Source of the DNA: Alkalihalobacillus sp. YIM B00296
GTDB lineage: Bacteria; Bacillota; Bacilli; Bacillales; Fictibacillaceae
Direction: 5' to 3'
Assembly: GCF_020179385.1 (NCBI RefSeq)
Contig: NZ_JAIBLJ010000013.1
Span: 1 to 64,000 of the forward strand
DNA length: 64,000 nucleotides
Below, one piece after another: positions 54,727 through 63,302 of the stretch. Below the pieces are notes generated by a model, which was not told where the DNA came from, did not search any database, and worked only from the letters and a program-made list of their open reading frames with translations. A program made the translations under genes and the position numbers. The first letter of the stretch is position 1; every line of letters begins with the position of its first letter.

Positions 54727-55470
54727 TTGTTTAGAACATTAGGAACTAAAATTCTTGATGGAGCGCCAAACTATTTTGTTATAGAAAATATCGGGCAGGT
54801 ATCCTCTATAAACCACTTTGAAAATCTTTTACAGGAGATGAGCGAATATGTCACAAAGAAAGGTATCCCATCTGTAACGGTCGTTTTAAACGAAAAAGAA
54901 GCATTGAACAATAATTATATTGATTTACTGGGGGATTACGATTTTTGGCAGCACGACACGCAATATTTTTATAAAAGAGATCTAAATTCTTTAAAGGAAT
55001 CCATACAAGTAAGATCCATCGAAATCAAATCTATTGAACAAACAACCACTGACTTATTTAAAAAAATCTGGCAAGAAGTCATGACCGAGTCACTAAATGT
55101 CCCTTCGACCCTATCCATTGAAAAGGAATTTGAGGGTATGAAATCCGAACTAGGCACTGATTATACAAAAAGTTGTCTGATCGCTTATTATGACAAAAAT
55201 CCGATTGGGATGACTATGCCACACATCGAACAAGGGACCTTTGATGAAGGTCGACTATTTTATTTTGGATTAGTTCCCAAGTATCGAGGTAAAAAATGGG
55301 GAACAACACTTCATAAACTTTCCCTGCAATTTCTTAAAAGCATGGGAGCTACCTACTACATCGGTGCAACTGGATGTAGAAATATTCCAATGCAACGCAT
55401 CTTTGAGGCTAACGGTTGTAAAATGTTCGAAAAGAAAATCATCTATAGGTTAAAAAGACAATCTACTTGA
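54727..55470 (+). CDS. GNAT family N-acetyltransferase
   Basis: About 248 residues from TTG 54727 (GGAGGAGG at 54713-54720; GTG 54721 and the 54685 start are also open). The C-terminal half carries the GNAT core: YDKNPIGMTMPHIEQGTFDEGRLFYFGLVPKYRGKKWGTTLHKLSLQFLKSMGATYYIGATGCRNIPMQRIFEANGCKMFEKKIIYRLKR, with the acetyl-CoA loop KYRGKKWGT. The N-terminal about 110 residues are less conserved. Substrate unknown. Single-gene unit between repeat copies. Confidence 0.82.
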   Translation: MFRTLGTKILDGAPNYFVIENIGQVSSINHFENLLQEMSEYVTKKGIPSVTVVLNEKEALNNNYIDLLGDYDFWQHDTQYFYKRDLNSLKESIQVRSIEIKSIEQTTTDLFKKIWQEVMTESLNVPSTLSIEKEFEGMKSELGTDYTKSCLIAYYDKNPIGMTMPHIEQGTFDEGRLFYFGLVPKYRGKKWGTTLHKLSLQFLKSMGATYYIGATGCRNIPMQRIFEANGCKMFEKKIIYRLKRQST

Positions 55471-55556
55471 ATTTATATAGGATCTAATAAGGCTGCTTCA
55501 TTTGTATAAAAGACAGGTTCCTATCCTGAACTATTTCTCATATTTTTCAGTTTTTA

Positions 55557-55592
55557 CATTCGGGGGCAAATCTGAAATAGGGTAGGCTTTAA
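55557..55592 (+). repeat. Dispersed repeat copy
   Basis: ACATTCGGGGGC, AAATCTG, AAATAGGGTAGGC. Short form, 20 nt before the GrpB pseudogene. Confidence 0.4.
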
Positions 55593-55611
55593 AAAAGGTA
55601 GGTGCAATAAA

Positions 55612-56239
55612 GTGAGAAAGGTAGTAGTTTGTCTTTATGATGAGGAATGGCCGAAGATGTTTCTTCAGAAGAAAATCAAACTACAAAGCATTTATGGATC
55701 GCAGATAGTTAAAATTCATCACATAGGTAGTACCACAATAAAAGGTCTAAAAGTAAAACCAAGATATTATGCCAGTGGTTAAAATATAAACGAAGTAGAT
55801 AAATTTGATGATCAAATGAGGGCAATTGGATATGAACCAAGGGGTAAAAACGGAATACAAGGATAAAAGGACTCATCATATTCACATATATCAACAGGGT
55901 GATGAACAGATAGAACGCCACTTAGATTTTAGAGGTAATTTGAGAATTAATAGTAAACTGAAAAATGAATATGGTGTTTTAAAAGAAAAATTATCAAAAC
56001 AATTTCCATATGATATGGACCTATATATTAAAGGAAAATGCAACCTAGTATCTAAGATTGAGGATAAAGCATTGAAAACTGGTTTCAAAATACATAATAG
56101 TTCTAAATTAAATTGTTATTCAAGAAAAGGTGAGATTTCTGCACAAGGTGATCGCCTTTCTTTTACTGAACAATTGGGTAGGATAACGGCGGAAACGGTG
56201 TTTAAGTTTGACCAATATAAGTGCCAGGTTGTGGAATGA
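55612..56239 (+). pseudogene. GrpB (UPF0157) family nucleotidyltransferase-like pseudogene
   Basis: GTG 55612 starts MRKVVVCLYDEEWPKMFLQKK, then IVKIHHIGSTTIKGLKVKP (the family motif), a TAA at 55780, NINEVDKFDDQMRAIGYEPRGKNGI, a second stop, and in another frame THHIHIYQQGDEQIERHLDF, EYGVLKEKLSKQFPYDMDLYI. So one stop plus one frameshift and a small loss. The last about 45 codons (GEISAQGDRLSFTEQLG...) do not resemble GrpB and may belong to another remnant fused by decay. Confidence 0.75.
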
Positions 56240-56304
56240 TACAGGGAGTTTTGGGAGAGTACCAAAGTCATTATTATAAAATCAGAGGGAGTGGTGTGAT
56301 AAAT

Positions 56305-56778
56305 ATGTCTCACGCTAAAGATGTTTTGGCCGATCAGTTGTTAGCAAATGCGAACGACCTTAGCTGGTACATACCGTTTTCAGAATCAGTTACAAACTTG
56401 TCAGAGGAAGAAGCGTTTTGGAAACCCAATGAGGAAAGTAATAGTATCGCTGAAATTGTACAACATCTCCTCTATTGGAATAAAACGTGGCAAAAGAGGT
56501 ATCAAAAATCTCACGTTGATGCTGTTCCGCCCCTAGGTGATAATAAAGAAAGCTTTATTATTCCGAAAAACGAAAAATTTACTGACTTAAAAGAGCAGCT
56601 ATTAAAAGTGCTCTTGCAGTGGCAAGATCTACTCACTGAAGAAAAAATTGAAAGTGATATTTATGGTTTTCCTGAGACTGTAAAGTGGTGGGCAGTTCTT
56701 GGGAATCTATCCACACACAACGCTTATCACATTGGACAAATCATTTATATCCGGAAACTGCAAAAGAGTTGGAATTAA
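56305..56778 (+). CDS. DinB family protein
   Basis: 157 residues from ATG 56305 (GTG 56296 also possible; the longer frame to 56221 runs into the GrpB remnant). Four-helix DinB fold with the His triad: EIVQHLLYWNKTW, and STHNAYHIGQIIYIRKLQKSW at the end. WKPNEESNSIAE is typical of this branch. Related to the DinB gene at 709 but clearly different. Enzyme activity unknown. Confidence 0.85.
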   Translation: MSHAKDVLADQLLANANDLSWYIPFSESVTNLSEEEAFWKPNEESNSIAEIVQHLLYWNKTWQKRYQKSHVDAVPPLGDNKESFIIPKNEKFTDLKEQLLKVLLQWQDLLTEEKIESDIYGFPETVKWWAVLGNLSTHNAYHIGQIIYIRKLQKSWN

Positions 56779-56905
56779 CACCGGGTAGGAAGATTAATGG
56801 GCAGTTCACATAAAAAGTGCATTTTTATATAAACCATGATATGAGAGCAGTATGTATTAAAAAGGTATGATTAAAACATGCTGCTTATTTTATTCCTCTT
56901 AACCT

Positions 56906-56990
56906 TTGTTCTGCAAAAGGGGACTTTTCTGCAATAAGGCTGATTAAAATCAGTCTAAGAACGATTCTTCCGTTAAAGGGCTCAATTCAA
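56906..56990 (+). repeat. Two adjacent dispersed repeat copies
   Basis: TTGTTCTGCAAAAGGGGAC + TTTTCTGCAATAAGG (56906-56942) and TTCTTCCGTTAAAGGGCTC (56967-56985). Both are degraded. Confidence 0.4.
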
Positions 56991-57170
56991 AAGTATTGGA
57001 TTGTGCCCATTGTTCTGTTAATTGGGGAGGGTTTCCAAAAAAGGATGTGTCTCATTTTTATTTAAAATATCATTTAAGTTAAAACCATAACTGGAGTATA
57101 GTAGGGTTGTAAACAACAAAACTTGAAATAGATATGAGACCTTAGGGTTTATTACTGAAAAAACATCAAA

Positions 57171-57262
57171 TGGAGGGCTTATCCGAAAAAGGGTAAGCTT
57201 TCTTTTTTATGAAATTAATGATTGTTTTAGAATCAATAATTTGAAATAATTGGTACTAAGCA
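57171..57262 (+). repeat. Terminator-promoter module, copy C
   Basis: GGAGGGC entry; hairpin GCTTATCC / GGGTAAGC, loop GAAAAA, then TTTCTTTTTTATG; TTGTTT (57222-57227), 17-nt spacer, AATAAT (57245-57250), TTGGTACTAAGCAAG. It is nearly identical to copy B over 90 nt, yet lies 33 kb away. Confidence 0.65.
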
Positions 57263-57654
57263 AGAGGGGAAATTAAATTTAAAAAAGGTAGCAACTGGTT
57301 GATAGTATATATAGAAATAGCCTAGTGGTTTAATGTCAACCATTTCAAAATAAAGAATTGGAAAACTATTTATTAATAAGGTATGAGGTCGTTAAAAAAG
57401 GGTACACCATTCATTTTTTATTCAATAGTAACTATCTTTTAGAAAAGAACCTACAGAAAAGATATATAGTCATATTGTTCTTAAATATAAATTTTCCATT
57501 TGTTGAAGAAAGGCATTATAATCAAAGAATATCTAATTTGCTAAATCTTCTCAATTTTACTTAAAAGGGGCTGATATTATGGAAAACGATAATAAGGTGG
57601 TAGACCCAAGTCGTTTCGTTCTTTAGTCTAAAATCTTGATTAGGAGATGAACAG

Positions 57655-58170
57655 TTGAAAGCACTATTCTTTTTATACGAAGGTTATGTTGATTGGGAAA
57701 TCAGCCCTTTGTCCTACATGTTAAATATTTCTGATGTCGAAATTAAAACGGCCGCATTAAGCGATGAAGTCACTCACAAAGGAAAGTTCAAAGTAAAGGT
57801 TGATTTGAATATTGAAGATTGTAATCCCGCTGACTACGATATTTTGATCATACCAGGCGGAGAGCCTGCCCCGTTTAATAAGGATGAACGATTGTTGAAT
57901 CTTATTAAAGGATTTGATGAACGAGGTAAAATGATCGCGGCAATTTGCGGGGGACCAACCTTTCTAGCGGCGGCAGATGTTCTTCGTCAAAGAAAATATT
58001 CAACATCAATTGATGACAACCCTGAATATGCCCACTATTTCAATGACAATTTTATGAGTGAAAATGATATAACTGTATGCGAAAACTTAATTACCGCTGA
58101 AGGGAATGCTTATATTGAATTTGCTATTGCTGTTGGAAAAGAGTTGAAGATATTCGAGAAGACGAGTTAG
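57655..58170 (+). CDS. DJ-1/PfpI family (type 1 glutamine amidotransferase-like) protein
   Basis: 171 residues from TTG 57655 behind GGAGATG. DJ-1 fold: KALFFLYEGYVDWEISPLSYML, YDILIIPGGEPAPFNKDE, the elbow MIAAICGGPTFLAAADVL with its Cys, and ITAEGNAYIEFAIAVGKEL. Glu in YVDWE matches the acidic partner of the nucleophile Cys. Possibly a deglycase/hydratase or protease-like stress protein. Distinct from the DJ-1 gene at 26178. Confidence 0.83.
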   Translation: MKALFFLYEGYVDWEISPLSYMLNISDVEIKTAALSDEVTHKGKFKVKVDLNIEDCNPADYDILIIPGGEPAPFNKDERLLNLIKGFDERGKMIAAICGGPTFLAAADVLRQRKYSTSIDDNPEYAHYFNDNFMSENDITVCENLITAEGNAYIEFAIAVGKELKIFEKTS

Positions 58171-58321
58171 AAACTGTACTCTTCTTTAAAAATCAACTAA
58201 GGGGATAAAGTTTCTTTGATCAACCATTTTTTGGTTGGCCTTTTATATCACCTTGAAAACAACCTATATAATTGATTGTGATCTTCCTCAAACGCAGCAA
58301 ATTCATGGAAGTTTTTTGGGC

Positions 58322-58735
58322 TCATTGTTCCATTACCGGGGGCTTATCCGAAATAGGATAAGCTTCCTTTGAATACACTCCTAGGGCTGAAGCCAATAAC
58401 ACAATGAGTTCCTTTTCATATCGTAGGTTCAAAGAGATGAGAGCTTGTGCACCATGTTTCAAAGCGGCTTTGTAATTTTTCAATTGGTCATATCCGGCAT
58501 CCATAAAGACAAAATCAAGGGCTTCCCTGAACTTAGACACATGGTCCTCTATTAATAAAGGACCTATGGACCATCATTGATATGAGTTGGTGTTACTTCA
58601 AGAGCTGTCGGTATTCACTATGCGCATCGATGGCAATATGGACCTTGTAACCGAACCAAGTGATTTTGTTTCTGAACTCATCGAATTTCGCTCCCCATGT
58701 GGCGAATCCGGAATCCATATATTTTGACTTGGGAC
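58322..58735 (-). pseudogene. DDE transposase remnant
   Basis: On the minus strand, pieces of a DDE (IS4/IS1182-like) transposase: FATWGAKFDEFRNKITWFGYKVHIAIDAHSEYR, then after a frameshift ALEVTPTHINDGP, then KFREALDFVFMDAGYDQLKNYKAALKHGAQALISLNLRYEKE (second catalytic Asp in MDAGYD). Several frames and a stop intervene. Its end coincides with the repeat at 58324-58372, past which no transposase sequence is seen. No terminal inverted repeats found. Confidence 0.7.
58324..58372 (+). repeat. Dispersed repeat copy at the transposase break
   Basis: TTGTTCCATTACCGGGGGC then a perfect hairpin GCTTATCC / GGATAAGC around GAAATA, then TTCC. It is the only copy with a fully Watson-Crick stem of this type. 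Confidence 0.6.
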
Positions 58736-58932
58736 TCTATACTGTATATAGGGACTTCACTCTCCTTGTAGTTTTTGGTTTGTTTGCCTGTAATTTCTAC
58801 AATTTGGGGTTAAGTCCCTTTTTTGTCTTTAAATCCCTTGATATACGAGGGTTAAAATTATGCAAAACGCTCAATTAGCAAAAGTATCACCTAAGCTCAT
58901 TAAAATATGAATACTTGTGTGACTGAACACAA

Positions 58933-59799
58933 TTAAATAGCTTGATATAGATCAGTAACAGTAGAGATAAAGATAGAAGTAGCTGGGGATATTTGTTCGT
59001 TCATACCTAACCCTATAATTCGATACGCTTCTTGCTCAAAATCAAGAAGGGTTATAGTAGAAGGAGCATTTTTCAAAACTAATTCCGGCCTAATGTTGAT
59101 ACCAATATTTGCTTGTACGAGGGAAAGTATAGATTGATCATCTGAAACTTCGTATTTTACAGTGGGAACTATTTGATTATTATTAAAAAAATCCTCGACT
59201 TCATTATCCCAACCCTTTTTAGGTTTGATCAAAGGATACTTTTCTATATCTTTTACTTTCATTATCCTTTGTTTCGAAAGAGGGTTTTCGTTTGATACAA
59301 TACAATGAAGTTTATCTTTGATAAGTGGTATGAACTCGATGCTTTTGTTATCAGAATCTGTTGTGAAACAAATATCCAATTCTCCAGTGCTAACAGCTTT
59401 TTCAAGACTTTTATAATCATCTTCATATATTTCAACCGTAATCCCAGGATACTTTTCAGAGAATATATTTAATATTTTGGGAATCCATTGAGAAGTAACA
59501 CTTGCAAATGACCCAACCTTGATCGTCCCTGTCTTCAATCCTTTCAATGTTTGAACTTCTTGCAATAAATTGTGATGTGTTTGCATGATTCTAAGTGTAT
59601 ATTCATATACCCTCTCTCCCTCATTAGTTAATTGTAGTCCGGTACGGCTCCTGATTAATAGAGGGATACCCAACTCTTCCTCAAAGCTTTTAAGGGCATG
59701 ACTAACCCCTGACTGAGTCAAACCTAATTCAAGACCAGCTTTGGTAATATTTCTTAACTGGACAACCTTATTAAAAACCTCATACCTTTGAATACTCAT
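58933..59799 (-). CDS. LysR-family regulator of the beta-alanine locus
   Basis: 288 residues. HTH: SIQRYEVFNKVVQLRNITKAGLELGLTQSGVSHALKSFEEELGIPLLIRSRTGLQLT; inducer domain: GTIKVGSFASVTSQWIPKILNIFSEKYPGITVEIYEDDYKSLEKAVSTGELDICFTTD, VSDDQSILSLVQANIGINIRPEL. CysL/GltC-like branch. Divergent from the AGCS symporter. The block at 59813-59879 and its copy at 61713 are its probable targets. Confidence 0.9.
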   Translation of the reverse strand: MSIQRYEVFNKVVQLRNITKAGLELGLTQSGVSHALKSFEEELGIPLLIRSRTGLQLTNEGERVYEYTLRIMQTHHNLLQEVQTLKGLKTGTIKVGSFASVTSQWIPKILNIFSEKYPGITVEIYEDDYKSLEKAVSTGELDICFTTDSDNKSIEFIPLIKDKLHCIVSNENPLSKQRIMKVKDIEKYPLIKPKKGWDNEVEDFFNNNQIVPTVKYEVSDDQSILSLVQANIGINIRPELVLKNAPSTITLLDFEQEAYRIIGLGMNEQISPATSIFISTVTDLYQAI

Positions 59800-59812
59800 A
59801 TTCTACCCCTTA

Positions 59813-59879
59813 CATGAGAATTATTAATATAAATCATTCCAAACTTTCATTTTACTAATATCAATTGTCTGATTATACT
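59813..59879 (+). promoter_or_regulatory. LysR-type promoter block, copy 1 (symporter)
   Basis: 47 nt (59813-59859) are identical to 61713-61759. It includes ATGA ... TCAT arms (24-nt span) upstream of TTTACT (59851-59856), 17-nt spacer and TATACT (59874-59879). A LysR site next to a -35 is the expected activator layout. Confidence 0.7.
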
Positions 59880-59996
59880 GAAAATAAGTCAAGTAAAAAA
59901 TTTGCGAATATTTAAAATCATTCAAATCATCAAAGGTTAAGAGTAACAAAGAAGTTGGTGAATTTGCCGTTATCTTAAATAAACAAAGGGGGTTAC

Positions 59997-60065
59997 ATGA
60001 ATCAAAAGGTGAGTAGATATTTTGTAAACGCTTTCTTATATGTGGTGCATACTATTATTTGCTAA
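59997..60065 (+). CDS. 22-codon leader ORF with strong ribosome binding site
   Basis: AAAGGGGG lies 4-5 nt before ATG 59997. The peptide is MNQKVSRYFVNAFLYVVHTIIC. It lies in the 230-nt leader of the symporter mRNA and overlaps the cre site. Could be a leader peptide or chance; no attenuation structure seen. Confidence 0.35.
   Translation: MNQKVSRYFVNAFLYVVHTIIC
60023..60036. promoter_or_regulatory. cre site (CcpA)
   Basis: TGTAAACGCTTTCT fits TGWAARCGYTWNCW at all 14 positions. It lies about 140 nt downstream of the predicted start site and 80 nt before the symporter gene, a place where CcpA would block elongation. Confidence 0.75.
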
Positions 60066-60115
60066 TGTTTTGAAAAATAGTTTAAACACTTTCAATTTTC
60101 GATAGGAGGATTTTG

Positions 60116-61594
60116 ATGGAATCAATTATAAATTGGTTGAATGGAATTGTGTGGAGTTCCGCCCTGGTTTATCTTATTTTGGGGGTTGGGTTGTTTTATT
60201 CGATTGCAACTCGTTTTTTTCAATTTAGACATTTTAAGGATATGGTAAGGTTAACGTTTAAAGGGGATAGTTCATCGGCGGGAGTATCTTCATTTCAAGC
60301 CTTAAGCATGTCAGTTGGAAGTAGAGCAGGTATTGGTAACATCGCAGGTGTAGCTACAGCTATAACCTTTGGTGGTCCGGGTGCAATTTTCTGGATGTGG
60401 GTAATGGCCATTTTGTCAGCTAGTACTTCATTTATTGAAACAACACTTGCACAAGTTTATAAAAGTAAACAGGACGGCGAATATAGAGGAGGTGCCCCTT
60501 ATTACATTGGAAAAGGACTAAATGTAGAATGGTATGGTATTTTATTTGCTTTCATTACGATGGTTTCGATGACTATTCTTGTACCTGGTATCCAAGTTAA
60601 TACAATTGCCCTCTCTATGGAAAGTGCATTTGGTTTTAATCCTATGGTTACTGGGACCATACTTGTTGTTTTACTTGGTGCTATTATTTTTGGAGGGGTT
60701 AAGAGAATCGCGACAACTGCACAAATAATAGTACCTTTTATGGCTATTGGATATTTTATTGTTTGTGCACTTGTTTTACTCACCAATATTTCACAATTAC
60801 CTAACATATTAGCACTTATTTTTTCAAGTGCATTCAGCATGGACGCTACTTTTGGTGGATTAATTGGTTCGGCACTTGCTTGGGGGGTTCAGCGAGGAGC
60901 TTTTTCCAATGCAGCAGGCTTCGGTAGTGAAACGTTTGAATCAGGGGCTGCAGAGGTATCGCATCCTGCTAAACAAGGATTGGTACAAGCGTTATCAGTT
61001 TATATTGATACATTGATCATTTGTTCGGCGACTGGGTTTATGATTCTACTTACAGGGATGTATAATGTGGTGTCTCCAAATGGTGGGACTATTATAAATA
61101 ACATAGGTGAGGCTGAACCGGGATCAATTAACGCGCAACTAGCAATTGAATCGGTATGGCCAGGATTTGGTGCTCCATTTGTTGCTATTGCTATTTTGTT
61201 TTTTGCGTTTACTAGTATCATAACTTATTCATATAAAGCAGAAACAAGTCTTGCCTATATCAATCGTAATAGAAAAGTAAAACTGACTTGGCCGTTAAAT
61301 CTACTTAAAATTGGTCTGCTGGTTTTTGTATTCTATAGCAGCACGAATTCAGCGACACTTGCTTGGACAATGGGAGATTTAGGGTTCGGTATCATGACCT
61401 GGTTAAATATAGCAGCTATCTTATTGTTAACGAAACCGGCATTAAAAGTATTAAAGGATTATGAAATGCAGAAAAAAGAAGGTAAAGATCCTGTATTTAA
61501 TCCTACGAAGTTAGGCATAAAAGGTGCAGACTTTTGGGAAAAGGAATATGAAGAAAGTCCAGATGAAATAGTAGCGAAAAGAAAATCCATGTAG
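60116..61594 (+). CDS. Alanine/glycine:cation symporter (AGCS) family protein
   Basis: 492 residues from ATG 60116 (AGGAGG 6 nt upstream). About 11 hydrophobic helices; AGCS signatures FYSIATRFFQFRHFKDMVRLTFKG, SSFQALSMSVGSRAGIGNIAGVATAITFGGPGAIFWMW, WGVQRGAFSNAAGFGSETFESGAAEVSHPAKQGLVQALSVYIDTLIICSATGFMILL. Sodium or proton-coupled uptake of small neutral amino acids; beta-alanine is suggested by the two genes downstream. Confidence 0.93.
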   Translation: MESIINWLNGIVWSSALVYLILGVGLFYSIATRFFQFRHFKDMVRLTFKGDSSSAGVSSFQALSMSVGSRAGIGNIAGVATAITFGGPGAIFWMWVMAILSASTSFIETTLAQVYKSKQDGEYRGGAPYYIGKGLNVEWYGILFAFITMVSMTILVPGIQVNTIALSMESAFGFNPMVTGTILVVLLGAIIFGGVKRIATTAQIIVPFMAIGYFIVCALVLLTNISQLPNILALIFSSAFSMDATFGGLIGSALAWGVQRGAFSNAAGFGSETFESGAAEVSHPAKQGLVQALSVYIDTLIICSATGFMILLTGMYNVVSPNGGTIINNIGEAEPGSINAQLAIESVWPGFGAPFVAIAILFFAFTSIITYSYKAETSLAYINRNRKVKLTWPLNLLKIGLLVFVFYSSTNSATLAWTMGDLGFGIMTWLNIAAILLLTKPALKVLKDYEMQKKEGKDPVFNPTKLGIKGADFWEKEYEESPDEIVAKRKSM

Positions 61595-61642
61595 TTTGTT
61601 GAGTTAATTAAAAAAAGTAGATACTAAATAAAGTGAATTAGA

Positions 61643-61674
61643 CAGACGTCCCATTGGGCGTCTGTTTTTTTTTT
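61643..61674 (+). terminator. Terminator of the symporter gene
   Basis: CAGACG(T)CCC pairs with GGGCGTCTG around ATT, one bulged T, then a run of ten T. So the downstream genes need the second promoter at 61713. Confidence 0.85.
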
Positions 61675-61712
61675 GTGTATAACACTAATGCTTTCTCATG
61701 AAATTTTTAAGC

Positions 61713-61779
61713 CATGAGAATTATTAATATAAATCATTCCAAACTTTCATTTTACTAATGGTTGTTGTCTGCTTATACT
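61713..61779 (+). promoter_or_regulatory. LysR-type promoter block, copy 2 (dehydrogenase)
   Basis: Identical to 59813-59859 for 47 nt, then TTTACT (61751-61756), a partly different 17-nt spacer, and TATACT (61774-61779). The kept -35, -10 and upstream arms against a changed spacer argue for selection on the promoter. Confidence 0.7.
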
Positions 61780-61834
61780 GACAATAAGTTAGATAAAAAT
61801 ATGAATATTCTAAACATTGAGGAGGCGTACTTTT

Positions 61835-63280
61835 ATGACAGCTAACACAATTGATAATTTTATTTTAGGTAAATGGACAACCCCTTCAGAACCCAAATAT
61901 GACGAGGTGGTAAATCCTGCTACTGGTGAAGTGATTGCTAAAGTTGCTATTTCCAGTGAGTCAGATGTTCAACAAGCTGTTAAGGTTGCTAATGAATCGT
62001 ACAAAACATGGAAAAAAGTTCCTGTGCCGAAAAGAGCACGAATATTGTTTCAATATCAACAATTGTTAAGCGAGCATAAAGAAGAACTCGCAGAACTTAT
62101 CACAAAAGAAAATGGAAAAAATTACACTGAAGCGCTGGGAGAGGTGCAACGAGGGATTGAGTGTGTGGAATTTTCCGCTGGTGCTCCTTCACTTATGAAA
62201 GGAGAACAATTGCCTGATATTGCAGTGGGGATAGAATCAGGAATGTATCGCTATCCAATTGGAGTAGTTGGTGGGATTACCCCTTTCAATTTCCCAATGA
62301 TGGTCCCATGTTGGATGTTCCCTTTAGCTATTGCATGTGGAAATACCTTTGTGCTGAAGCCCTCGGAGAAAACCCCTTTACTTGCTACACGGCTTGCTGA
62401 ATTATTTCAAGAAGCAGGGCTTCCAGATGGCGTATTAAATATTGTAAACGGGGCCCATGACGTTGTGAATGAATTACTGGAACATGAAGATATTCAAGCG
62501 ATTTCGTTTGTAGGTTCACAACCAGTCGCAGAATATATTTATAAAACAGCCGCTGCGAATGGAAAGCGAGTTCAGGCACTAGCTGGGGCAAAAAACCATA
62601 CCATCGTGCTCCCAGATGCTGATTTGGATGTAACAGTTCCTAATATTATTAGTGCTGCTTTTGGATCGGCTGGACAACGTTGTATGGCGGCTTCAGTCGT
62701 TGTAGCTGTGGGAAATATTGCTGATGAACTCATTGCTAGATTAAAAACAGAAGCTGACAACATCGTCATCGGTGACGGCTCAAAAGAAAACGTTTTTCTC
62801 GGACCAGTCATTCGCAAGGAGCAACAAGAACGAACACTTTCCTATATTAAGGCCGGTGAAGAGGAGGGGGCCACGTTATTACGAGATGGTCGAGAAGATG
62901 AAATTGATGAAGAAGGTTCATTTGTTGGCGCTACTATTTTTGATCACGTCGATACATCAATGAAAATCTGGAAAGATGAAATATTTGCGCCGGTTCTTTC
63001 TATTGTTCGTGTTAATTCTTTAGACGAAGCTATCGAGTTCACCAATCAATCTGATTTTGCCAATGGGGCTTGCTTATTTACAGACAGTGCACACGCTGTG
63101 AGAAAATTCAGAGAAGAAATTGATGCGGGTATGTTAGGGATAAATCTCGGTGTACCAGCCCCTATGGCTTTCTTCCCTTTCTCCGGATATAAGAAATCTT
63201 TTTATGGAGATCTTCATGCCAATGGAACTGATGGAGTGGAATTTTACACAAGGAAAAAGATGTTAACGGCACGTTATTAA
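61835..63280 (+). CDS. Methylmalonate/malonate-semialdehyde dehydrogenase (acylating)
   Basis: 481 residues from ATG 61835 (GAGGAGG upstream). CoA-acylating ALDH: Asn in TPFNFP (residue 152), Cys283 in [11 protein letters not shown], and QALAGAKNH in place of the usual ExGGK, the hallmark of MmsA/IolA enzymes that lack the general-base Glu. Converts malonate semialdehyde (from beta-alanine) to acetyl-CoA and CO2, or methylmalonate semialdehyde to propionyl-CoA. With the next aminotransferase and the symporter it makes a beta-alanine (or 3-aminoisobutyrate) route. Confidence 0.92.
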   Translation: MTANTIDNFILGKWTTPSEPKYDEVVNPATGEVIAKVAISSESDVQQAVKVANESYKTWKKVPVPKRARILFQYQQLLSEHKEELAELITKENGKNYTEALGEVQRGIECVEFSAGAPSLMKGEQLPDIAVGIESGMYRYPIGVVGGITPFNFPMMVPCWMFPLAIACGNTFVLKPSEKTPLLATRLAELFQEAGLPDGVLNIVNGAHDVVNELLEHEDIQAISFVGSQPVAEYIYKTAAANGKRVQALAGAKNHTIVLPDADLDVTVPNIISAAFGSAGQRCMAASVVVAVGNIADELIARLKTEADNIVIGDGSKENVFLGPVIRKEQQERTLSYIKAGEEEGATLLRDGREDEIDEEGSFVGATIFDHVDTSMKIWKDEIFAPVLSIVRVNSLDEAIEFTNQSDFANGACLFTDSAHAVRKFREEIDAGMLGINLGVPAPMAFFPFSGYKKSFYGDLHANGTDGVEFYTRKKMLTARY

Positions 63281-63302
63281 TGAAAAGGCTAGGGGGGTTT
63301 TT

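Larger units (their letters stand above)
56779..57654. other. Repeat-rich gap
   Basis: Contains two short repeat copies (56906, 56963) and module copy C (57171). The 68-codon frame at 57358 lacks a binding site and family likeness and is probably accidental. A 15-codon ORF at 57579 (MENDNKVVDPSRFVL) has AAAGGGG upstream; it may be a leader or the start of a lost gene. Confidence 0.4.

Noticed and set aside
57358-57564. 68-codon ORF upstream of the DJ-1 gene
   Set aside because: No ribosome binding site, biased AT-rich composition and no recognisable domain.
23491-58372. Integron attC sites as explanation for the repeat
   Set aside because: Single-gene cassettes invite this, but no integrase is in the window and the copies do not show the GTTRRRY core or the R/L box layout of attC. 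Kept as an unnamed repeat.
23491-58372. CRISPR array
   Set aside because: Copies are kilobases apart, unequal in sequence and separated by genes; no regular spacers and no cas genes.
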